From: Spirochaetota bacterium
GTDB taxonomy: Bacteria; Spirochaetota; UBA4802; JAKQUI01
Length of the DNA stretch: 64,000 bases
Assembly (NCBI GenBank): GCA_029562645.1
Contig: JAKQUI010000003.1
Coordinates: 62,001-126,000 of the forward strand
Reading direction: 5' to 3'
The notes under the pieces were generated by a model that worked only from the letters and a program-made list of their open reading frames with translations, had not been told where the DNA came from and did not search any database. Both the position numbers and the translations under genes were made by a program. The stretch's first letter is position 1. Each line of letters begins with the position of its first letter. Shown here in pieces: positions 55,675-63,934 of this stretch.

Positions 55675-56664
55675 GTGATTATTCAGATTAACGGGCATAC
55701 CGCCGATTTCGAATTGGAAAACGAACGGACCGCGCGCGACGTGGCCGAGTCCGTCACGCACTGGGTCAAGGAGCGAAACCTCATCCTCATGGAGGTGCAG
55801 ATCGACGGCGAGCCCTCCGTGGCCAGCGAGACGCCCGATACGCCTCTGGACGCCATCGACACGCTCAACTTCATTGTACAGTCGCAGGCCGATGTGGTGA
55901 TATCGTCCCTGAACGAAGGGATCGGGTACTGCGATCGCGCGCTGCGCTTCATCGCGCGCGCCACCGAGGACGCGGGCGCACGGCCCGACGAGCTCGAGCG
56001 GCTGGCCGCGGGGATCGACTGGCTGGTGAGCCTTCTGGACACCGTGCTGCAGGTCCTCGCGGTGGCCCCCGCCGACGTGAAGTACCGCGACGCCACGCTC
56101 GAGGAATACAAGATGAAGCTCGCATCGCTGCGCGACGATATCGCCGGCGGCGCCGGGACGGCCATCACCGAGACGCTCGAGGCGGGACGGGAGCGTTTCG
56201 AGGCCTTTCGCAATATCTTCCGGATGATCCTGATGAGCGACAACCTCCAGACCCTCGTGGCGACCAGCATCGAATCGCCCGACGCGCTGGTGGGGCACCT
56301 GCGCGATGTCCGCGCCGGCCTCCCCGCCCAGGTCCAGAACCTCGAGGACATCGCCGCCGCCTTCCAGGGCGGGCGGGACGCCGAGGGCGCCGAGAAGCTC
56401 AACGGCTTCATCGACTTCATGTACACCTACATCCGCACCTGCCATCAAATCCCGCCCATCTTCCGGATCGACCTCGAGGGGATCATCCTCGACGGGACCT
56501 CGCTCGAGGACATCAACGCCGATCTCACCGAGAAGCTCAACATGATCGTGGAGGTGATGGAGAACAACGACATCATCAGCCTCACCGACATTCTCGAGTA
56601 CGAGATCAAGCCGGCCTTCGAGGGGCTTGGGCGCTACATCGATGAGCTCTTGAAGGCGCTATAA
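55675..56664 (+). CDS. Unknown protein linked to fliD
   Basis: 329 residues, no signal peptide or membrane helix, acidic. Residues 1-75 (VIIQINGHTADFELENERTARDVAESV ... MEVQIDGEPS) look like a small alpha/beta domain, perhaps beta-grasp. The rest is helical, with long amphipathic stretches (GIGYCDRALRFIARATEDAG, MIVEVMENNDIISLTDILEYEIKPAFEGLG). The GTG start at 55675 has GGAG six bases before it; the frame extends upstream only as a shadow of fliD. Its position suggests a flagellar accessory or chaperone-like role, but I do not recognise the family. Confidence 0.6.
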   Translation: MIIQINGHTADFELENERTARDVAESVTHWVKERNLILMEVQIDGEPSVASETPDTPLDAIDTLNFIVQSQADVVISSLNEGIGYCDRALRFIARATEDAGARPDELERLAAGIDWLVSLLDTVLQVLAVAPADVKYRDATLEEYKMKLASLRDDIAGGAGTAITETLEAGRERFEAFRNIFRMILMSDNLQTLVATSIESPDALVGHLRDVRAGLPAQVQNLEDIAAAFQGGRDAEGAEKLNGFIDFMYTYIRTCHQIPPIFRIDLEGIILDGTSLEDINADLTEKLNMIVEVMENNDIISLTDILEYEIKPAFEGLGRYIDELLKAL

Positions 56665-56675
56665 GCGGGAGAGCG

Positions 56676-57197
56676 CTAGTTCGTCCGCCGGAAGGGCCGA
56701 TAGATCCAGTACTGCCCCGACCGCTTGTCGTTGAAGTTGACCTCGGTGAGCAGCACGAAGCGCTGTTTCTTGTAATTCTGATGGGCGATGACGTAGTGCA
56801 GCTTGTCGATGATCTTGTACACGACGCCCGTGTGCATGGGATACCCGAAGGTGTTCTTGTACCGGTCGTTCGGCCCCGAATGCACAATCACCGAAAGGAA
56901 CTGGACGATGTCCCCCGGCCGCACCTCCTCGGTCTCGTAGCTCACCGGAATGCCGTAATGATAGTAGTGATCCCACTCGGCGCCGCTGTAATGGAGCGCG
57001 TGGCTCACCAGCGCATAGCAGTCCCCCACCCCGACCGTCGTTCCCATCCGGGCGTTGATAAAGCCGAGGACCTTGTCGTTCACGGGGACCACGTCCGGGG
57101 GCGCGGTTACCGCCTGCGCGCGCGCATCGGACCCGGCGGAGCTGCACGCGACGGCGACACCGACAAGCGTTATGGCGACCAGGAGGGCCATCCTCAT
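56676..57197 (-). CDS. NlpC/P60-like cysteine hydrolase, putative lipoprotein
   Basis: 173 residues. A short hydrophobic N terminus ends VAVACSSAG, a likely lipobox. The body has papain-like features: nucleophile Cys in VGVGDCYALVSHALHYSG, RPGDIVQFL, catalytic His in PMHTGVVYKI, and a polar residue in YVIAHQN. This order (C, H, H/N) fits NlpC/P60 or CHAP enzymes that cut peptidoglycan peptides or amide bonds. It lies downstream of mltG on the same strand, 91 bases away, in a cell-wall context. Several ATGs are possible; 57197 gives a compact signal peptide. Confidence 0.6.
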   Translation of the reverse strand: MRMALLVAITLVGVAVACSSAGSDARAQAVTAPPDVVPVNDKVLGFINARMGTTVGVGDCYALVSHALHYSGAEWDHYYHYGIPVSYETEEVRPGDIVQFLSVIVHSGPNDRYKNTFGYPMHTGVVYKIIDKLHYVIAHQNYKKQRFVLLTEVNFNDKRSGQYWIYRPFRRTN

Positions 57198-57288
57198 CGG
57201 CGTTGTTCGCGTCGAGGTGATGATGGACTGGGGAAAGCGCATTACCGGGACACCATGCCACGGATGCGCCCTGATTTCAAGAAAAAAA

Positions 57289-58095
57289 TCAGCGTTCCCT
57301 GCGGTCGACAAATCCGTTGTTCCGGCCCCGGATAAAATAGTCCACCGCGCGCCGGTGCTCATCGAGCGTCCGTGAAAAATAATGCGATCCGTCGCCGCGC
57401 GACACGAAATAGAGATAGGGCGTTTGCGCCGGACGCAGGGCGGCGGCCAATGCGGCGCGACCGGGCGAGCAGATGGGACCGGGCGGGAGGCCGTGGTGGA
57501 TATAGGTATTGTACCGCGAGCGATGCCGGATGTCGTCCATCGTGAGCGCGCCGCGCGGTTTGTTCAAGGCGTATCGCACGGTGGGATCGGCCTGGAGCTT
57601 CATCCCGCGCCCCAGACGGTTGCGGAACACGCCGGCGATGATCGGCTTTTCATCGTCCCGGGGCGACTCCTTCTCCACGATCGATGCGAGGACCACCAGC
57701 TCGTGCAATGCCGCGCCCGCGGGCGCCCGGGCATCGAGCGCGGCGACCACTTCCGCAAACCGACGGTGCATCATCCGAACGAGACGGCGCGCGTCAACGC
57801 CGGGCCCGAGGCGATAGGTGTCCGGGTACAGGTACCCTTCGGCCGAGGGCGCGTCGATCCCCAGCGGGCGAATGTACTTCATATCCAGGCAGGCCGAGAG
57901 GAAGTCGCGGGACGATATATTCGTGCGCGCCGAGACGCGCTCCGCGATGCGCCGCATGGTGGAGCCCTCCGGGACCACAAGCGAATCGGCGAACGAAGCC
58001 GGAACGACGAGATGGAACGAGAAATAACCCGCAATGACGAGGCAGCACAGGCTGTAGGCCGCAAGAAGAGACCGAATGATCGTCCGTACCGTCAC
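57289..58095 (-). CDS. mltG: Endolytic transglycosylase MltG
   Basis: 268-residue inner-membrane protein with one N-terminal helix (about 8-28) and a periplasmic YceG domain. It cuts nascent glycan strands and so sets their length. Motifs: a LysM-like first part (FADSLVVPEGSTMRRIAERV), AEGYLYPDTYRL, the catalytic Glu in VLASIVEKESP, and QADPTVRYAL, RYNTYIHHGLPPGPICSPG, which are family hallmarks. It is shorter than E. coli MltG (340). The GTG start overlaps the PBP stop as GTGA (58092-58095), which decides it. Confidence 0.92.
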   Translation of the reverse strand: MTVRTIIRSLLAAYSLCCLVIAGYFSFHLVVPASFADSLVVPEGSTMRRIAERVSARTNISSRDFLSACLDMKYIRPLGIDAPSAEGYLYPDTYRLGPGVDARRLVRMMHRRFAEVVAALDARAPAGAALHELVVLASIVEKESPRDDEKPIIAGVFRNRLGRGMKLQADPTVRYALNKPRGALTMDDIRHRSRYNTYIHHGLPPGPICSPGRAALAAALRPAQTPYLYFVSRGDGSHYFSRTLDEHRRAVDYFIRGRNNGFVDRRER

Positions 58096-59990
58096 CGGCT
58101 CACGCTCCCCGGCGCCGAGCGCCCGGACATGAAATACCCGCTCGCCACGGGACATTCGGCATCGGGCGGGAGACCCGTGTCGGCGCAAAAGGAACGGCGC
58201 TCGAGCGTCTGCGGGACCGCGAATCGCGTCTCACGCGGCGCGCAGCGCTCCATCAGCATAATCCAGTAGGGGATGACCGCGAACAGGGGCACCGCGCGAT
58301 CGGGCGGTGCGACCGGATCGTCGTACCCCGCCCAGGCGCACACGAGATATTCCGGGTTGTATCCGACAAACCACGAATCCGCGGGGGATGATCCGCTTTT
58401 CCCGGCCATCTCGAAACCCAACGGCTTGCCCATAAAAGCGCCCGCGGTCCCGAAGGGCGTGAAAACGGCGGAGAGGATGTCGGTGACCGTCGCGGCGGTT
58501 TCGGCGGACAACAGGCGCCGCGGGCACCGGCCTTCGGTGTTGCGCACAACGGAACGCCCCCGTGTCGAAACGACCTCCCGCACCAGGACCGGATCGGCGT
58601 CGACGCCGCCCCGCGCGAGGACCAGGTAGCCGCGCGCGAGCTCCAGCGGCGTGCAATCGACCGCCCCGAGCGCGAGGGAGGGCTCGCCCCGAATGCGCCG
58701 CCCGATATCGTTCCCCGGCATCGAAAAAAACGATCGCGCGCGGCACGCCATCACATCGACGCCGATGCGCTGGATGAGCCGCACCGAGACGGTATTGATG
58801 GACATGGCCAGCGCCTTGTGGATCGTGACGGTGCCCATGTAGTAGGAGTAAAAATTCCGCGGCCGCCAGGGACTCCCATCGCGGCCGGTGAGGCGCACCG
58901 GGCGATCCTCGATCGTGGTGGCGGGCGTGTAGCCGAGCCGCTCGATCGCCTCGGCATAGAGGAACGGCTTGAACGTGGACGATATCTGGCGCCGGGCTCG
59001 GACGGCCCGGTTGAACCAGCCCCTCCGGTCCCGGGAGGTCCCCCCGACAAGGGCCCGCACCTCGCCGGTTGCAACATCGATGACCACGGCCGCCGCCTGC
59101 AGGCGCGGCAGGGGCTCCATGCGCTCGCGAATGTTGTTGGGCATCCGTTCGCGTGATACGAAATATTCCTCGGTGAGGCGCTCGAGAAACGTCTGCAGGT
59201 CGAGGTCCATCGCGGTGTGCACGCGCGCGGCGGACGCATCGAGCGCGCCGCCCGCACGCCGTTGGCACGCGTCGACATAGTAGCGCCCCGCAACGCCCTC
59301 ATGTGGACGCGACGCCGCGTCGGCGGCCCACAGCGCGCGGGTAGAGCTGTGGCGGCGTTCAGGCGGAATCGACCGTCGATGATAGACATATCCCAGCACC
59401 TCGACGAGCGCCGCGTCGTTGAGCTCGTTCAATCCCGCCCCGTGGAGCGTCCGCGCGACGGTCTGCGCCCCGTAGAGCGATCCCAACACCGGTTTCCAGT
59501 TGAGGAGCGCGTCGAGGATCCGCATGCGCGGGACCGCGACGGCGAACAGGAGCGCGTTTTTGTAAACACGAACGCGCTGCAGCGCGTAATTGGGAAACGC
59601 GGGCGCGCTGTTTGATACGAGCGCCGCCGCGTGCCACGCCAGGGCGACGCGGACGCCGCCGAGCGCGCACAAACGCCCCGCGACTCCGGAGCGCGGGGCG
59701 GCATCGCGCAGAAAGGACTCGATCGTCGCACGACGCCCCGGATCAAGCGCCGCCGCGGACACCGGATCGACGACGATCCGCCGATGATGAAGGGTGTGAA
59801 ACAGGCGACCGTCGCGCGCATACAGTTCGGTCGCGACCGAACGCGGGGGACCCGCGAACATCGCGCGCGATACGATCCACGCGTCTGCCGCGAGAACGAC
59901 CGCAAGCAGCGCGGTGGAAGCGACCGCCAGGATGGGCGCGGAGCGGATCGCCCAGCGCGCGGCGCTGCGCAGTCCCCTACCGACGGCCAT
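58092..59990 (-). CDS. Class A-like penicillin-binding protein with eroded glycosyltransferase domain
   Basis: 632 residues with a transmembrane helix at about 15-38. The transpeptidase is complete: SxxK in RRQISSTFKPFLYAEA, SxN in AMSINTVSVR, and KSG in AGKSGSSPADSWFVGYNPE. The region before it (about 85-220) has the size and helix pattern of GT51 (LNWKPVLGSLYGAQTVARTLHG). But the EDRRFxxHxG motif and the QQL of GASTITQQL are not recognisable, so transglycosylation is doubtful. It overlaps the D,D-carboxypeptidase gene by 14 bases and mltG by four, forming one operon for wall synthesis. The start is uncertain; 60008 is an alternative. Confidence 0.85.
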   Translation of the reverse strand: MAVGRGLRSAARWAIRSAPILAVASTALLAVVLAADAWIVSRAMFAGPPRSVATELYARDGRLFHTLHHRRIVVDPVSAAALDPGRRATIESFLRDAAPRSGVAGRLCALGGVRVALAWHAAALVSNSAPAFPNYALQRVRVYKNALLFAVAVPRMRILDALLNWKPVLGSLYGAQTVARTLHGAGLNELNDAALVEVLGYVYHRRSIPPERRHSSTRALWAADAASRPHEGVAGRYYVDACQRRAGGALDASAARVHTAMDLDLQTFLERLTEEYFVSRERMPNNIRERMEPLPRLQAAAVVIDVATGEVRALVGGTSRDRRGWFNRAVRARRQISSTFKPFLYAEAIERLGYTPATTIEDRPVRLTGRDGSPWRPRNFYSYYMGTVTIHKALAMSINTVSVRLIQRIGVDVMACRARSFFSMPGNDIGRRIRGEPSLALGAVDCTPLELARGYLVLARGGVDADPVLVREVVSTRGRSVVRNTEGRCPRRLLSAETAATVTDILSAVFTPFGTAGAFMGKPLGFEMAGKSGSSPADSWFVGYNPEYLVCAWAGYDDPVAPPDRAVPLFAVIPYWIMLMERCAPRETRFAVPQTLERRSFCADTGLPPDAECPVASGYFMSGRSAPGSVSR

Positions 59991-60834
59991 TTCGCGCCAC
60001 GAGCGCATCGAACAGAACGTCCTGCTCCTGCCAGCCCTTCCGCGCCCCCAGGAAGGCGACATAGTAGCGGTCCGCGCCGTTCTTGATCCATCCGACATAG
60101 CAGCTGCCCGCGGCGCGCGTATAGCCGGTCTTCCCGGCGAACTCGCGCCGGAAATACCGGATGAAGTAATTGCTGTTGTTCAGTTCGATGCTGCGGCCGC
60201 CGGCGCTGTGTATCGTGTGCCGCTTCAAGGTGATGATCCGCGCGAGCGCCGGATCGGACTGGAAGGCGCGGAAAATTCCCACCAGCTCGCGCGCGGTGGA
60301 TGCGGACCGTCGGTTGAGGCCGGCGGGATCGGCGAAGGAGCTTTTCGGGAAGCCGTTCGCCCGGCACCATTCGTTCATTCGCGCGGCGAACCGCGCCGGG
60401 GAGCCGGCCGCGCGCACCGCGATTGAGTACGCGGCATCGTTGCCCGACTCCATCAACATGCCGTGAAGGAGGTCGATAACGCGATAGCGCTCGCCCGCCG
60501 TGAGGCCGATGCGCGCGCCGATAAGCCGGGTCGCGGCGCCGGGCACGGTCACGAGATCGTCGTCGCGAAGCATCGAGCGGGCGACGAGCGCCGTGACCAG
60601 CTTGGTGGCGCTGGCGACCGATACGCGCCGATCCGGGTTTCCCTGCGCGACGGCCGCGCCGCCGTCCTCATGCTCGATGTAGTAGGCGCGAAGGATGGCG
60701 GCGGGATCGACGGAACCGGGTGCGGTCCGGGTCGCCGATGAGGCATAGTGCGGAAAAAGCGCCGTGAGCAGGACCCCCAAAAAAACCAAACCCCCGCGCA
60801 ATGCGGGGGCGGATGGTTTTCGAACAGTGCGCAC
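59977..60834 (-). CDS. D-alanyl-D-alanine carboxypeptidase, S11 family
   Basis: 285 residues. Signal peptide (1-34, ending YASSA), then the serine peptidase S11 triad: SxxK in VASATKLVTAL, SGN in MLMESGNDAAYS and KTG in FAGKTGYTRAAGS. It trims pentapeptide stems of peptidoglycan and sets the cross-linking level in the periplasm. It lacks the long C-terminal anchor of E. coli PBP5. The start is GTG at 60834, 11 bases after the stop of the gene upstream. A perfect terminator hairpin lies within its signal-peptide codons (60779-60809). First gene of the carboxypeptidase-PBP-mltG operon. Confidence 0.88.
   Translation of the reverse strand: MRTVRKPSAPALRGGLVFLGVLLTALFPHYASSATRTAPGSVDPAAILRAYYIEHEDGGAAVAQGNPDRRVSVASATKLVTALVARSMLRDDDLVTVPGAATRLIGARIGLTAGERYRVIDLLHGMLMESGNDAAYSIAVRAAGSPARFAARMNEWCRANGFPKSSFADPAGLNRRSASTARELVGIFRAFQSDPALARIITLKRHTIHSAGGRSIELNNSNYFIRYFRREFAGKTGYTRAAGSCYVGWIKNGADRYYVAFLGARKGWQEQDVLFDALVARNGRR
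60779..60809 (-). terminator. Intrinsic terminator inside the carboxypeptidase coding start
   Basis: On the minus strand CCCCCGC (60809-60803) and GCGGGGG (60797-60791) with a five-base loop are followed by TTTGGTTTTTTT (60790-60779). Structure and U-run are those of a strong intrinsic terminator, yet the sequence encodes residues about 9-19 of the carboxypeptidase. It may end the upstream HEAT-like transcript or act as an attenuator. Confidence 0.65.
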
Positions 60835-60845
60835 GAAGCCTGTCG

Positions 60846-61328
60846 CTACCGGACGCCGTACTTTCTCTTGGTCTCGTTGAGCGTGAGCAGCGCGTCCATC
60901 TCGTTTTCGATTTGCACGCGCAGCGCCTTGGCGACCATGTCGGGATAGCGGGACCAGCGCGCGTTCGCGCGCATCGCGCCGACGATGTCATTGCCGTCCA
61001 TGTGGAACTGCAGTTCCTCGTAAATGGCCCACCGGACCCGCATCTCGCTGTTGGTGAGGCCGCCGAGCAGCGCCGGAATGCCGTCGAAACCGAACACGCT
61101 GATGAGCGACGGGCCCTTGTCGTCGACGATATTGGCCTGGTTGAATTCAGTGAACGATATCGATTTGAAATAGGAAGCGCTCCCCGACCGCAGCGCCGCG
61201 AGCATCCGCTTGCTCTTGGGATTGAGCACCCGCTCGTCGACCTTGCGCTGCGCGTTAAGCGCGACAGACGAAAGAAGAACAATCACGCCCATGGCGCACA
61301 CGGCGAATAATGCATTCCGCTTGATCAT
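60846..61328 (-). CDS. Exported HEAT-like helical protein
   Basis: 160 residues. Signal peptide MIKRNALFAVCAMGVIVLLSSVALNAQ, then helices with HEAT character (FDGIPALLGGLTNSEMRVRWAIYEELQFHM, GAMRANARWSRYPDMVAKALRVQIENEMDALL). Same length and layout as the exported HEAT protein at 25.2 kb, but little sequence in common. Periplasmic, role unknown. AGGT precedes the ATG at 61328. It lies just upstream of the carboxypeptidase operon. Confidence 0.6.
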   Translation of the reverse strand: MIKRNALFAVCAMGVIVLLSSVALNAQRKVDERVLNPKSKRMLAALRSGSASYFKSISFTEFNQANIVDDKGPSLISVFGFDGIPALLGGLTNSEMRVRWAIYEELQFHMDGNDIVGAMRANARWSRYPDMVAKALRVQIENEMDALLTLNETKRKYGVR

Positions 61329-61508
61329 TGTGATACCTCGGTCACGTTCAGTATGTACTGGTTTTTTAATAATACAAGACGGATGTGTAAAGATTTTGTC
61401 AATAATAATTACAAATATGTTTGACCTTTGCAAAATAAGCTGAGATATGTGTCGAATATGGGGAGGATCGCGCCCCGACTATCAACAACGCCATTTTGGA
61501 GAATTGAA

Positions 61509-62150
61509 ATGAAAACCATCATGCATTGCACGCCGATCGCTCCCATCCTGATTGTCTGCGTATGCGCAATCGCCCTCATAGGGTGCGCATCCGGCGGCGC
61601 CTCGCTCACCAAAGAAACCTTCGCCCAAATTCAAAATCCCGCCGCCAAGGGCTACTTCTTCGGGACCGTGACCCGAACCGGCGACTGGGGAATGGAGACC
61701 AAGGTCATGAAACCCGTTGCGCGCTTCCTGGTGCAGTCCGAAACCGGCGTCATGTACGATCTCGAGTTCCCCATGACCGACGAGAACAAGAAGAACGCAT
61801 TCATCTTCGAGCTTCCGGCGGGTTCGTACACCATCAAGCAGTTTAAAACCGGCGGCGGCACCTTCGACAAGGTGATGGCTTTCATGGACTCGTCCGGCTC
61901 GGCGAAGAAGGGGAAAAAGAAAGTCGCCTCCAAGCCTTCGAAGGAGAACGTCGCCCGCCCGCTCGAAGTCGGCCTCGACATCTCGACCGGCAGCATGACC
62001 TATGTCGGCTCTATCGTCGTCCAGCAACAGGGGAAGATTAAAACCGACCAGTGGTCGAAGAGCCTCGCCGAGGACAAGCGCGTGCTCCTGAATGACTTCC
62101 CGAAGCTCTCCACCCTGCGGGTTTCCGATCCGTATAACATCGTTCGATAG
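61509..62150 (+). CDS. Putative lipoprotein of unknown function
   Basis: 213 residues. The signal peptide ends with a classical lipobox, IALIGCASGG. The body is beta-rich, with FFGTVTRTGDWGMETKVMKPVARFLVQSE and AFIFELPAGSYTIKQFKTGGG, a strand and turn pattern like small Ig-like or carbohydrate-binding folds, then a Lys/Ser-rich loop (KKGKKKVASKPSKE). No enzyme motif is seen. GGAG lies seven bases before the ATG. A strong terminator follows, so it is a single-gene unit, divergent from the HEAT-like gene. Confidence 0.65.
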   Translation: MKTIMHCTPIAPILIVCVCAIALIGCASGGASLTKETFAQIQNPAAKGYFFGTVTRTGDWGMETKVMKPVARFLVQSETGVMYDLEFPMTDENKKNAFIFELPAGSYTIKQFKTGGGTFDKVMAFMDSSGSAKKGKKKVASKPSKENVARPLEVGLDISTGSMTYVGSIVVQQQGKIKTDQWSKSLAEDKRVLLNDFPKLSTLRVSDPYNIVR

Positions 62151-62185
62151 TCGCGCTTCAGCGACGCTTGCAACGCCAATAGATC

Positions 62186-62222
62186 ACGACGACCCCCGCG
62201 CACCGGGGGTCGTCGTTTTTTC
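62186..62222 (+). terminator. Intrinsic terminator after the lipoprotein gene
   Basis: Perfect 13-bp stem (62186-62198 with 62204-62216), five-base loop, followed by six T. A textbook rho-independent terminator. Confidence 0.92.
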
Positions 62223-62533
62223 TTTCGATCGTTCACGCATTACTCGATGCATTCGCGGGCATGCAATCCGTCATCGTCATCGCAACATCACGCGTTGCGC
62301 CAGGTATGCATGCCATGCGGGTTCGCACGTTCCGATCGCCTCGCTTCGCTCGCGACGACATGGTCCAAACAACACGCATACTTTTTTCCACACGAATGAT
62401 CCGGAGCGCTTCCCGGCCAACACTCCCAGCACGGACCGGAAATGCGCGCCGGCAGCAGGCGTCGACAAACGATTCCTGAATTCGTCCGGAAAAAACAATT
62501 GACGAAACGCGTCTCGCGGCCACAATCCCGCGC
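62223..62533. other. Gene-free intergenic stretch with a repeat-like segment
   Basis: 311 bases before argH. It contains ATCGCCTCGCTTCGCTCGCG (62335-62354), of the type CGCTTCGCTCGCGA that is dispersed in many GC-rich genomes. No gene is supported. A TTGACG at 62499-62504 is a possible -35 element for argH, 35 bases before its ATG. Confidence 0.4.
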
Positions 62534-63934
62534 ATGGCAGGCGGCGAAAAGAAACTCTGGGGCGGGCGATTCGAAAAGCCCTCGGCGGACATCACCGAGC
62601 GGCTCTCGGCGTCGATCCATTTCGACGCGCGCCTCTACCGCCACGACATCCGCGGGTCCATCGCCCACGCGAACATGCTGGCGAAAACGGGCATCATCAG
62701 CCCGGCCGAGCGCGACGCAATCGTCGCGGGCCTGCGCGAGATCGAGCGCGAGATCGACGCAGGGACTTTCCGCTTCGAGCGCTCGCGCGAGGACATCCAC
62801 ATGAACATCGAGGCGGCGCTCACCGAGCGGATCGGCGAGCCGGGCCGCAAGCTCCATACCGCGCGCTCGCGAAACGACCAGGTCGCGCTGGACACGCGCC
62901 TGTACCTGCGCGACGCGATCGACGAGATCGACGCGCGGCTCGCGCGGCTCATCACCCTCCTGTCCGATCTGGCCGAGCGGCATATCGACATTGTGATGCC
63001 GGGCTACACGCACCTGCAGGTGGCGCAGCCCGTGCGCTTCTCCCAGCACCTTCTCGCCCACGCCTGGGCGCTCACGCGCGACCGACGGCGCCTCGCCTTC
63101 GCGCGCGAATCGGCAAACGAACTCCCGCTGGGCGCGGGGGCGCTCGCGGGCGTCAACTATCCCACCGACCGGGAGATGGTGCGCGACGAGCTCGGCTTCG
63201 CCGGGATCACCCCCAACTCGATGGACACGGTAAGCGACCGCGACTTCGCCCTTGATTTTCTCTACTGCGCCGCCGCGCTGGGCATGCATCTTTCGCGCTT
63301 CTGCGAGGAGCTCGTGCTCTGGTCGAGCGCCGAGTTCAACTTTGTCCGCCTGGCCGACGGCGTGACGACCGGTTCGTCCATCATGCCGCAGAAGCGCAAT
63401 CCCGACCTCGCCGAGCTCATCCGCGGCAAGAGCGGGCGGCTGTACGGAAACCTCATCGGCCTCCTCGCGACGCTCAAGGGGCTGCCGCTGGCGTACAACC
63501 GCGACATGCAGGAGGACAAGGAGCCGCTCTTCGACTCGGCCGACACCGTAACGCTCGCGCTCGAGGGAATGATCGAGATGCTGGCCACGATGACGGTGAA
63601 CGCCGACGTTATGCGCGCCGCTTTGTATCGCAATTTCTCCACCGCGACCGACCTCGCCGATTATCTCGCGAAGAAGGGCGTGCCCTTCCGCGAGGCGCAC
63701 GAGATCACCGGGCGCGTGGTGGCCCACTGCGAAAAGAACGGCATCGACTTCTTCGCGCTATCGGCCGATGCGCTTGCGAAAATCTCGCCCGCGTTTGGAC
63801 CCGACGCCGCGGCCCTCCTCTCCCCGGAGACATCGCCGGAGCGAAAGGTGTCGGCGGGCGGCACCGCTCGCGAGTCCGTTCTCCGACAAATCACCGCGCT
63901 GCGCCGGCTCGTCGACGCCCCCACCCATGGTTGA
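62534..63934 (+). CDS. argH: Argininosuccinate lyase
   Basis: Last step of arginine synthesis: argininosuccinate to arginine and fumarate. The 466 residues match the family length. Landmarks are LWGGRFEKPSADITERLSAS at the N terminus, EDIHMNIEAALTERIG, HTARSRNDQVALDTRLYLRD, MPGYTHLQVAQPVRFS, the catalytic Ser loop TTGSSIMPQKRNPD, and LPLAYNRDMQEDKEPLFD. There is no clear ribosome-binding site before the ATG, which sits where transcription would begin from the TTGACG upstream, so the message could be leaderless. Confidence 0.96.
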   Translation: MAGGEKKLWGGRFEKPSADITERLSASIHFDARLYRHDIRGSIAHANMLAKTGIISPAERDAIVAGLREIEREIDAGTFRFERSREDIHMNIEAALTERIGEPGRKLHTARSRNDQVALDTRLYLRDAIDEIDARLARLITLLSDLAERHIDIVMPGYTHLQVAQPVRFSQHLLAHAWALTRDRRRLAFARESANELPLGAGALAGVNYPTDREMVRDELGFAGITPNSMDTVSDRDFALDFLYCAAALGMHLSRFCEELVLWSSAEFNFVRLADGVTTGSSIMPQKRNPDLAELIRGKSGRLYGNLIGLLATLKGLPLAYNRDMQEDKEPLFDSADTVTLALEGMIEMLATMTVNADVMRAALYRNFSTATDLADYLAKKGVPFREAHEITGRVVAHCEKNGIDFFALSADALAKISPAFGPDAAALLSPETSPERKVSAGGTARESVLRQITALRRLVDAPTHG

